Origin: Noviherbaspirillum saxi
GTDB taxonomy: Bacteria; Pseudomonadota; Gammaproteobacteria; Burkholderiales; Burkholderiaceae_D
Direction: 5' to 3'
DNA length: 64,000 nucleotides
Assembly: GCF_003591035.1 (NCBI RefSeq)
Contig: NZ_QYUO01000001.1
Span: 2,046,001-2,110,000, forward strand
Of the stretch, positions 57,216 through 64,000 are shown in pieces; the stretch's first letter is position 1; the number at the start of each line of letters is the position of its first letter. The position numbers were made by a program, and so were the translations under genes. The notes below the pieces were generated by a model, which did not search any database, had not been told where the DNA came from, and was given only the letters and a program-made list of their open reading frames with translations.

Positions 57216-57653
57216 TCAATGCGGCCGGTCCGGCTGGGACGGCGAGGAAATCTCTCCCAGTGTCCTGTCGACCTGCGCCGAATGCTTGGTCGCCATGTCA
57301 CCCAGGGATACGATGCCCACGAGTTGGTGGGTATCGTGATCCAGTACGGGGACGCGCCGAATCTGGGTGTCCGCCATCTGTTCCATCACCTCATCCACGG
57401 GCTGGTCATCGAAACACCAGCGAACCTGTTGCGACATGACGTCCTCTACATGAGCCCGCTCGGGCGCCTGGCCGGCAGCGGTTGCACGTATGGTGATGTC
57501 GCGGTCGGTGACCATGCCAATCAGTTTCTGGCCATCGCACACCGGAAGTGATCCTACATTCATTTCATCCATCAACTGGGCAGCGCGCATGACGGTTTCC
57601 TGCGGCGAGACGCTGCGTACGTCGCGGGTCATGATATCGGCAATCGTTTGCAT
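57216..57653 (-). CDS. CBS-domain protein
   Basis: The 145-residue protein is two CBS domains in tandem (about residues 7-65 and 72-132): MTRDVRSVSPQETVMRAAQL, MVTDRDITIRATAAGQAPER and LVGIVSLGDMATKHSAQVD. Stand-alone CBS pairs bind adenine nucleotides and often act as energy sensors. It is convergent with the acyltransferase gene. Confidence 0.92.
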   Translation of the reverse strand: MQTIADIMTRDVRSVSPQETVMRAAQLMDEMNVGSLPVCDGQKLIGMVTDRDITIRATAAGQAPERAHVEDVMSQQVRWCFDDQPVDEVMEQMADTQIRRVPVLDHDTHQLVGIVSLGDMATKHSAQVDRTLGEISSPSQPDRPH

Positions 57654-57901
57654 GACAGTTCCTTTCGTTCAAGAAATGCGATGCGGCATATGCGCGGTTT
57701 GTCGCGCATGCTGTGCCCGCACCGCTTCGAGAAGACTCAGTGTAGTACAAAGTTTTTGCGTAAAAAGGACGCGCCGCTGGGGGACGGGCAAAAGCTTTTG
57801 TTGCTCTTCGCGATCTTTTCCCAAGCTGCATTGATGATGAAAATGACGGAACTCTCAAGCCGCTGAAAAGCCGAAATATATGTAGATACCGGAGGTATGC
57901 C

Positions 57902-59257
57902 GTGACTGAACGATCTACCATTGAAGCGATTCAACAGGAAGCCGTTCCCCTTACCGGCGACGTAGGCATCGACCATGTCGTCGAACAGATCGCCGACGCA
58001 TCCATCGTGCTGCTTGGAGAAGCAACGCACGGCACGCGCGAGTTCTATCACATTCGCGCCGAGCTCACCAAACGATTGATTGTCGAGAAAGGTTTTACCG
58101 CCATTGCCGTCGAAGCCGACTGGCCCGATGCGCTGCGCGTAAGCCGCTATGTGCGTGGTCCGGACAGCCAGGGCACGCTGGCGGGCATGACGGCCAAGGA
58201 GGCCTTGCATGGATTCGAACGTTTTCCACAGTGGATGTGGCGCAATACCGATATCGTCAAACTGGTCAGCTGGCTGCGGGTGCATAACCAGCAGCGCAAG
58301 GATCATGGCGGCAAGGTCGGTTTCTATGGAATAGACCTGTACAGCTTGCGCAGTTCGATGGATGCCGTGGTCCGCTATCTGTCAAAGGTCGATCCGGAGG
58401 CGGCGCGACAGGCACGCGCGCGCTACGCCTGCTTCGATCATCTTGCGGACGATCCCCAGCGCTATGGCTATACGGCGAACTTCGGCATGCGCAAGGATTG
58501 CGAAGATGAGGTGGTACAGCAGCTTGTGGCCATGACAAACGATGCGCCGCGCTTCGCTCTCGCTGACCATCCCTCCGCAGCGGATGAACTCTTTTATGCT
58601 CAGCAAAATGCCCGCGTCGCGCAGAACGCCGAAGCCTATTATCGGACGATGTTCCAGGGCCGCAACGAATCCTGGAACCTGCGCGACGAGCATATGGCCG
58701 ACACTCTCGACGCGCTCCTTGCCCACCTGCAGGAAGGCAGCCAATCTGCGGCGAAAATCGTGGTGTGGGCGCACAATTCCCACCTTGGCGATGCGCGCGC
58801 GACGGAAATGGGCGAAGACGGCCAGCACAACGTCGGCCAGCTGATGCGGCAGCGCCATGGCAAGGATGCGACCTTCCTGCTTGGATTTACTACCCATGAC
58901 GGCACGGTGACGGCAGCATCGGAATGGGATGGTCCGGCGGAGAAAAAACTGGTTCGGCCATCGCATCCGGATAGCTACGAGCATCTGTTTCATGATGCCG
59001 GGATAGGCGACTTCTATCTCCGTCTGCGTGACCGACACCATGTATCGGACGTGCTGGAACAACGTCGCCTGGAACGTGCAATTGGTGTCATTTATCTACC
59101 GGAAAGCGAACGCATCAGCCATTACTTCCATGCATGCCTGCCGAAGCAGTTCGACGCAGTCATCCATATCGACACCACCCATGCATTACAGCCGCTGGAG
59201 AGAATGGCAGAACTGCATGACGGCGAGATGCCGGAAACCTATCCGACCGGGATCTGA
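57902..59257 (+). CDS. Erythromycin esterase-like protein
   Basis: The 451-residue protein has the erythromycin esterase fold motifs LLGEATHGTREFYHIRAELT (His/Glu centre), AVEADWPDALRVSRYVRG and VVWAHNSHLGDARATEMGED. Family members include Ere macrolide esterases, but many are uncharacterised chromosomal hydrolases, so no resistance role should be assumed. The GTG at 57902 follows a GGAGG site 6 bases upstream. Confidence 0.88.
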   Translation: MTERSTIEAIQQEAVPLTGDVGIDHVVEQIADASIVLLGEATHGTREFYHIRAELTKRLIVEKGFTAIAVEADWPDALRVSRYVRGPDSQGTLAGMTAKEALHGFERFPQWMWRNTDIVKLVSWLRVHNQQRKDHGGKVGFYGIDLYSLRSSMDAVVRYLSKVDPEAARQARARYACFDHLADDPQRYGYTANFGMRKDCEDEVVQQLVAMTNDAPRFALADHPSAADELFYAQQNARVAQNAEAYYRTMFQGRNESWNLRDEHMADTLDALLAHLQEGSQSAAKIVVWAHNSHLGDARATEMGEDGQHNVGQLMRQRHGKDATFLLGFTTHDGTVTAASEWDGPAEKKLVRPSHPDSYEHLFHDAGIGDFYLRLRDRHHVSDVLEQRRLERAIGVIYLPESERISHYFHACLPKQFDAVIHIDTTHALQPLERMAELHDGEMPETYPTGI

Positions 59258-59274
59258 TGCATGAGGAAGGTCGG

Positions 59275-59302
59275 AAAAAAGGGTTACGCGAACGTAACCC
59301 TT
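59275..59302 (-). terminator. Terminator of the branched-chain amino-acid transport genes
   Basis: A perfect stem GGGTTACG/CGTAACCC (59281-59288, 59293-59300) with a CGAA loop has an A run on its left, so on the minus strand the stem is followed by a T run. It lies 91 bases past the end of the binding-protein gene. Confidence 0.85.
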
Positions 59303-59390
59303 AAACTGCTGGGGACAAAACAACTACAAACAACCACCTACTCTGCTACCGAACCACCACGTTGCTTACACCAGACTGCTTCAAAACTCT

Positions 59391-60530
59391 TTACCGCAAA
59401 AGCCGTCCATCTTTGCCGATCACCGTAATCTCGACAAACCGGGAACCGATCCGATTTGTCGGCGAAAACCTCACCGTAAATCCGCCGGTATCGAAGGCAT
59501 TCAATGTTTCCAGCGCACGGATCACCTTCTCGCGTGTCGCGCCGGCTCCGGCGCGTCGTATGCCTTCCACCAATACCTTGGCGCCGACAAACTCTTCAAA
59601 GCTTGTATAAGACAATTCAGAACCGGCGGGCGCATACTTTTTCATCGCCTGCTGATACTCTTTCACGATGCCTGTTGTTGCCGAATACGGATACGGCATC
59701 ACTTGCGCCACACCAATGCCGCGCGCACTGTCGGGGCCAATCAGGCGGCTGATCTCTTTCGGATTGACCACCGAAATATTGACCAGCTGTGCCACTGTGG
59801 AGGCCGAACGGATCTGCTTGCTGAATGCGGCAGTGCTCTTGTTCACCGAGATCATCACAACTGCCTGCGGGTTGGCCTTGGCAATCTGCTTGACCGCTTC
59901 TCCGACATTGTCGGTATTCTTTTCATAGGCGCCGGTGCCGGCCACTTCCAGGCCGCGCTTTTTCAGCGCCGCCTCGACTCCCGCCAATCCCGCCTTACCG
60001 AAAGGATCGTCCTGGTACATCACGCCGATGCGTTTCATGTTCAGCATGATGAGCTGGTCGACGATGCCTTCGGCTTCGTCGGCGTAACCGGCGCGGATAT
60101 GAAAGATGTAAGGATTGAACGGCGTGCGCAACACTTCGCCACCCGTGTAGGGTGCAACCAGCGCAATGTTGGCCTGCTCTAATACCTTTTGCTTCAGGAG
60201 TTCGCCGACATTGCCCGTTCCGGCGAATCCGATCAATGCCAGCGCTCCTTCCTTGTCGATCATTTCCCTGGTCAAACGGACGGTTTCCTCAACCTTGTAA
60301 CCGTCATCCTTGACCACATGGCGAATCTTCTTGCCATGTATGCCGCCCTGCTCGTTCACCTGCTCGAAATACACCTTGGCGCCCAGCACCATGTCCTTTC
60401 CAGTGTCGGCCAATACGCCGCTCAACGGAGCCACCTGCCCGATGACAATGTCATCGGCGTACGATGCGCCAACTGCGAATGATGCTACACAAGCTGCTGC
60501 TGCCAACCGTAACCAGCGAAGTGGCTCCAT
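59391..60530 (-). CDS. Branched-chain amino-acid ABC transporter substrate-binding protein
   Basis: The 379-residue protein has a signal peptide (LRLAAAACVASFAVGASYAD) and the type I periplasmic binding fold of LivJ-like receptors (DIVIGQVAPLSGVLADTGKD, GVMYQDDPFGKAGLAGVEAA). It starts 4 bases from the livM-like stop. The ligand cannot be told from sequence; related receptors also bind aromatic or other amides. It is the second receptor of this cluster. Confidence 0.9.
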   Translation of the reverse strand: MEPLRWLRLAAAACVASFAVGASYADDIVIGQVAPLSGVLADTGKDMVLGAKVYFEQVNEQGGIHGKKIRHVVKDDGYKVEETVRLTREMIDKEGALALIGFAGTGNVGELLKQKVLEQANIALVAPYTGGEVLRTPFNPYIFHIRAGYADEAEGIVDQLIMLNMKRIGVMYQDDPFGKAGLAGVEAALKKRGLEVAGTGAYEKNTDNVGEAVKQIAKANPQAVVMISVNKSTAAFSKQIRSASTVAQLVNISVVNPKEISRLIGPDSARGIGVAQVMPYPYSATTGIVKEYQQAMKKYAPAGSELSYTSFEEFVGAKVLVEGIRRAGAGATREKVIRALETLNAFDTGGFTVRFSPTNRIGSRFVEITVIGKDGRLLR

Positions 60531-60534
60531 GATG

Positions 60535-61548
60535 CTATCCCTCCATTGTTTTTACCACTGTTGAATGCACGCGTGCCGGCTCCGGTTTGCGCTTCTTTGC
60601 GAACTCGACCAATTCGCCGACGATGCCGCGACGGAAAGCAAGCACGCAGACGATGAAGATGAAACCGGTCACGATCGTCACCGACTCGCCGATTGCCCTG
60701 AACCATTCGATACCCGTTGCACCGGCGAGGAAGTTGCCGAAGTCGCCCAGCTTGTTTTCCAGCGCGATGATGACGATCGCACCGACGATGGGACCGCTCA
60801 ACGTGCCGAGGCCGCCGACCAGCGTCATCAGGACCACGAGGCCGGACATCGACCAGTGCACATCGGTCAGGGTCTCGAAGCCCAGCACCACGGTCTTGGT
60901 GGCACCGGCCAGACCGGACAATGCACCGGACAGTACGAAGGCCAGCAGCTTGTACTTGTCGACATCGTAACCCAGCGAAATCGCACGCGGCTCGTTTTCC
61001 TTGATTGCCTTGAGCACCTGGCCGAAAGGCGAATGCACGGTGCGCATGATCAGCGCAAAGCCGGCGACGGCGATGGCGAGCACGACGAAGTACATGGTCA
61101 GGTCGCTCGACAGGTCGATCACACCAAGCAGACTGCCGCGCGGCACGCCTTGCAAGCCGTCTTCACCGCCGGTGAATGGTGCCTGCAGACAGACGAAATA
61201 CAGCATCTGCGCCAGCGCCAGCGTGATCATCGTGAAGTAGATGCCTTGGCGGCGAATCGCCAGGCCACCCATCACGACACCGATCAGCGCCGCAACCGCG
61301 ATACCAGCCACCAGGCCGATTTCGAACGGCAAGCCCATGACCTTGATCGCATGGCCGGCCGCATAACCGGCCATACCGAAGAATGCGGCGTGACCGAACG
61401 ACAGCAGTCCGGTAAAGCCGATCAGCAGATTGAATGCACAGGCAAACAATGCAAAGCACAGCACCTTCATCAGGAACACCGGGTAGACGACGAAAGGAGC
61501 TACCAGCGCCGCTGCCAGGGCAATCGCGTATCCGACTTTCTTGTTCAT
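60535..61548 (-). CDS. Branched-chain amino-acid ABC transporter permease, LivM type
   Basis: The 337-residue protein has ~9 membrane segments and the LivM pattern (LIGFTGLLSFGHAAFFGMAG, LSGLAGATKTVVLGFETLTD, LVGGLGTLSGPIVGAIVIIA). The Met at 61548 (MNKKVGYAIALAAALVAPFV) was chosen; the frame opens 14 codons upstream in repeat-like sequence. It pairs with the LivH-type permease. Confidence 0.92.
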   Translation of the reverse strand: MNKKVGYAIALAAALVAPFVVYPVFLMKVLCFALFACAFNLLIGFTGLLSFGHAAFFGMAGYAAGHAIKVMGLPFEIGLVAGIAVAALIGVVMGGLAIRRQGIYFTMITLALAQMLYFVCLQAPFTGGEDGLQGVPRGSLLGVIDLSSDLTMYFVVLAIAVAGFALIMRTVHSPFGQVLKAIKENEPRAISLGYDVDKYKLLAFVLSGALSGLAGATKTVVLGFETLTDVHWSMSGLVVLMTLVGGLGTLSGPIVGAIVIIALENKLGDFGNFLAGATGIEWFRAIGESVTIVTGFIFIVCVLAFRRGIVGELVEFAKKRKPEPARVHSTVVKTMEG

Positions 61549-61568
61549 AATTACGACCTTTTCAAACC

Positions 61569-61660
61569 TGTCATTCCGAACGAAAACCATTCACTTCTTG
61601 CGTACTGCCACGCATGCCGCATCGGGGCCGACTACGGTACTCGCTGCGTTCGGGATGACA
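61569..61660. repeat. Inverted repeat between livM- and livH-type genes
   Basis: Arms TGTCATTCCGAACG (61569-61582) and CGTTCGGGATGACA (61647-61660) match in 13 of 14 positions around a 64-base spacer. The GTCATTCC...GGGATGAC form is common among dispersed chromosomal repeats. Confidence 0.65.
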
Positions 61661-61688
61661 GCGGGTACCGCAACCGGATGCAGCAAGC

Positions 61689-62573
61689 TTATTTCTCCTT
61701 GCCGAACAGGCCGGCAGGACGAATCATCAGCACGATCGCCATGATGATGAACACGACCGTTGCCGACAGCTCGGGATAGAACACGCGGGTCAGGCCTTCG
61801 ATGATGCCCAGGCCCAGGCCGGTGATGATCGATCCCATGATGGAACCCATGCCGCCGATCACGACCACCGCGAACACGACGATGATCAGGTTCGAGCCCA
61901 TCAGCGGCGATACCTGGATCACCGGCGCCGCCAGCACGCCGGCAAGCGCGGCGAGCGCCACGCCGAAACCGTACGTCGCGGTCACCATCAGCGGGACGTT
62001 GATGCCGAAAGCTTCGACCAACTTGGGATTTTCGGTGCCTGCACGCAGGTAGGCGCCGAGCTTGGTTTTTTCGATCACGAACCAGGTCGCCAGGCAGACC
62101 AGCACCGATGCCACCACAACCCATGCACGATAGTTAGGCAGGATCATGAAGCCCAGGTTGGTTGCGCCCATCAGCGCTTCCGGCACCGAATATGGTTGGC
62201 CGGAGACGCCGTAGAACGAGCGGAACAGACCCTCTAGCATCAGCGTGATGCCGAAGGTCAGCAGCAGACCGTACAGATGGTCCAGCTTGTACAGCCAGCG
62301 CAGCATCGTCTTTTCGATCACGATGCCGAACAGGCCGACCAGGATTGGAGCGGCGATCAGCATCACCCAGTAGTTCAGGCCGAGATAACTCAAGCCCATC
62401 CAGGCGAGAAATGCGCCCATCATGTACAGCGCGCCGTGCGCGAAGTTGATCACATTGAGCAAGCCGAAAATGACGGCCAGGCCAAGCGAGAGCATCGCGT
62501 AAAACGAGCCGTTGACCAGGCCGAGCAACAGTTGGCTCAACATTGCCTGCAGGGGGATGCCGAAGATATCCAT
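61689..62573 (-). CDS. Branched-chain amino-acid ABC transporter permease, LivH type
   Basis: The 294-residue protein has 8 membrane segments and LivH motifs (QLLLGLVNGSFYAMLSLGLA, GLLNVINFAHGALYMMGAFL, VVIGGMGSIMGSIITGLGLG). The Met at 62573 matches the family start (MDIFGIPLQAMLSQLLLG); upstream codons to 62702 are spacer. It lies between the edge receptor gene and the LivM-type gene. Confidence 0.93.
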   Translation of the reverse strand: MDIFGIPLQAMLSQLLLGLVNGSFYAMLSLGLAVIFGLLNVINFAHGALYMMGAFLAWMGLSYLGLNYWVMLIAAPILVGLFGIVIEKTMLRWLYKLDHLYGLLLTFGITLMLEGLFRSFYGVSGQPYSVPEALMGATNLGFMILPNYRAWVVVASVLVCLATWFVIEKTKLGAYLRAGTENPKLVEAFGINVPLMVTATYGFGVALAALAGVLAAPVIQVSPLMGSNLIIVVFAVVVIGGMGSIMGSIITGLGLGIIEGLTRVFYPELSATVVFIIMAIVLMIRPAGLFGKEK

Positions 62574-62812
62574 AGTCGATAAGAAAATTGGCCGATGCAA
62601 ATCACGTTTGTTTGATTCCTCCTGATGCAGGGGATGGCGGGCATGACGGCAGTGCAACCATACAATCGGCTCAGGAAGGTTCGGCCACCCTGTCCGGCAC
62701 ACCAGCCCTCCCCTGCGAGAGGAAACGGAACAACACGACTACATCGAGCGTGATACACGACCCGGATATCGCTGGGCGAAGTCCGGGCTACACTACTTCA
62801 ACTACTAAAGTC
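62574..62812. other. Spacer with a short palindrome upstream of the LivH-type gene
   Basis: The 239-base gap has no gene. CCCGGA/TCCGGG arms at 62761-62766 and 62782-62787 form a hairpin of the kind common in dispersed repeats; no T run follows. It separates the receptor gene from the permease genes. Confidence 0.5.
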
Positions 62813-64000
62813 TTACTTCCACAGCGAGCACTTGGACTCTGCCTTGGTGGCATAAGCCTGGTCGCCCGGGATGGTTTGCACGACCTTGTAGTAGTCCCAT
62901 GGGTACTTGGACTCGGACTGCTTCTTGACCTCCATCAGGTACATGTCGTGCACCATGCGACCGTCCGGACGGATCACGCCGTTCTTGGCGAACATGTCGT
63001 TGATCTTGGTGCTCTTGAGTTGCGCCATGACCTTGTCGCCGTCGTCGCTGCCGGTTGCCTTCACAGCGGCCAGGTATTGCGAAGTGACCGAGTAGTCGGC
63101 GGCATGCAGCATGGTCGGCATGCGCTTGATCTTGTCGAAGAAGCGCTTGGACCACTTACGGCTGTCGTCATTCTGGTCCCAGTACCAGCCATCGGTCAGG
63201 TACATGCCTTGTGTCAGGTTCAGGCCGAGCGAGTGGATGTCGGTGATGAACATCAGCAGGCCTGCCAGCTTGGTGGTCTTGGTGACGCCGAATTCATTGG
63301 CAGCCTTGATCGCGTTGATGGTGTCGCCGCCAGCGTTGGCCAGGCCCAGGATCTGAGCCTTGGAAGACTGTGCCTGCAGCAGGAAGGACGAGAAATCCGA
63401 AGCCGACAGCGGATGCTTGACCGCGCCCAGCACCTTGCCGCCGGTTGCCTTGACCACATCGGCCGTGTCTTTTTCCAGCGATGCGCCGAACGCATAGTCG
63501 GCCGTCAGGAAGTACCAGTCCTTGCCGCCCTGCTTGACCAGTGCGCTGCCAGTGCCGCGTGCCAGTGCGATGGTGTCGTAGGCATAATGCACGGTGTAAG
63601 GTGTGCAGTCTTCATTGGTCAGACGGGCTGTGCCGGCGCCGACCGAGAAGAACACTTTTTTCTTTTCCGCTGCAATCTTGGCCATCGCCAGGTTGGCGCC
63701 GGAATTGGTGCCACCGATCAGCATGTCAACGCCTTGCTGGTCGAACCATTCACGCGCCTTGGACGCGGCGATGTCGGCCTTGTTCTGGTGGTCGGCCACG
63801 ACGAATTCGATTTTCTTGCCGTTGATGTTGCCGCCGGCATCGGCGATCGCCATCTTGACCGCTTCTGCGCCTGCCGGACCGTCGACGTCGGCGTAGACGC
63901 CGGACATGTCAGTCAGCAAGCCGATCTTGATCGTGTCGCCCGACACCTGTGCGTAGGATGTCGCTGCGAAGCCTGCGGACAATGCGGTTGCGACTGCGAG
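62813..64000 (-). CDS. ABC transporter substrate-binding protein (5' end beyond window)
   Basis: The visible 395 residues hold the end of a signal peptide (LAVATALSAGFAATSYAQ) and the whole mature LivK-like receptor (IGLLTDMSGVYADVDGPAGA, DHQNKADIAASKAREWFDQQ, ending YATKAESKCSLWK). The true start lies past the right edge; a TTG at 63982 is inside the signal peptide and is not the start. Two Cys (EDCTPYTVHYAYDT and KCSLWK) may form a disulfide. It precedes the LivH/LivM permease genes on the same strand. Confidence 0.9.
   Translation of the reverse strand, partial: LAVATALSAGFAATSYAQVSGDTIKIGLLTDMSGVYADVDGPAGAEAVKMAIADAGGNINGKKIEFVVADHQNKADIAASKAREWFDQQGVDMLIGGTNSGANLAMAKIAAEKKKVFFSVGAGTARLTNEDCTPYTVHYAYDTIALARGTGSALVKQGGKDWYFLTADYAFGASLEKDTADVVKATGGKVLGAVKHPLSASDFSSFLLQAQSSKAQILGLANAGGDTINAIKAANEFGVTKTTKLAGLLMFITDIHSLGLNLTQGMYLTDGWYWDQNDDSRKWSKRFFDKIKRMPTMLHAADYSVTSQYLAAVKATGSDDGDKVMAQLKSTKINDMFAKNGVIRPDGRMVHDMYLMEVKKQSESKYPWDYYKVVQTIPGDQAYATKAESKCSLWK

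Noticed and set aside
57902..59257. Macrolide resistance gene
   Set aside because: The protein has the erythromycin esterase fold, but many chromosomal relatives have no known resistance role and no resistance context is present.

Overview
The window is a stretch of a betaproteobacterial chromosome, most likely Burkholderiales and probably the Oxalobacteraceae (Herminiimonas/Collimonas/Janthinobacterium relatives). This rests on gene order and protein type: ndk-rlmN-pilW-rodZ-ispG-hisS-yfgM-bamB-der-hfq-hflX-hflK on one strand, surE-pcm-nlpD-rpoS, a contiguous TCA-cycle block (sdhCDAB-sdhE-gltA-odhA-odhB-lpdA facing mdh-citE-like-acnA), a DUF2863 protein and a Bug-type solute receptor. No database search was run; all calls come from reading the translations and the DNA.

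Layout. 1-11.4 kb: a minus-strand housekeeping cluster for RNA and protein quality control (ndk to hflK; hflK runs off the left edge). 11.6-12.4 kb: a BI-1 family membrane protein ending at a terminator shared with rlmD. 12.4-18.3 kb: rlmD, then the stationary-phase cluster surE-pcm-nlpD-rpoS-exonuclease. 18.4-26.4 kb: mixed genes (quinone oxidoreductase, PilZ protein, DinG-type helicase, PP2C phosphatase, ZapE ATPase, exported unknowns). 26.4-44.5 kb: central metabolism, the 2-oxoglutarate dehydrogenase, citrate synthase and succinate dehydrogenase genes reading left, and malate dehydrogenase, a CitE-like lyase and aconitase reading right. A GntR/UTRA regulator gene and a set of palindromes lie at the divergence point. 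44.5-49.1 kb: DUF2863, CYTH and M14 peptidase genes and a Bug receptor.

49.1-54.7 kb is the accessory region. A tRNA-Pro(GGG) is followed by AT-richer genes: a HEPN-type protein (R-x4-H motif), a REP-like palindrome next to a truncated gene, and a tight two-gene operon of an unrecognised protein plus a candidate PD-(D/E)XK nuclease. This looks like an undescribed nuclease or defence module. Just after it are two broken genes that appear to be a matched pair: a frameshifted exported protein ending in a JDVT-CTERM-like sorting tail (Gly-rich, Cys, hydrophobic stretch, Arg cluster), and a small CPBP/CAAX-type glutamic intramembrane endopeptidase split by a 115-bp insertion flanked by an 8-bp direct repeat.

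54.8-64 kb returns to ordinary chromosome: an MFS transporter, a membrane acyltransferase, a CBS protein, an erythromycin-esterase-like protein, and a branched-chain amino-acid ABC transporter cluster with two binding proteins and two permeases but no ATPase genes inside the window. The last binding-protein gene runs off the right edge. No CRISPR array, rRNA or complete insertion sequence was seen.
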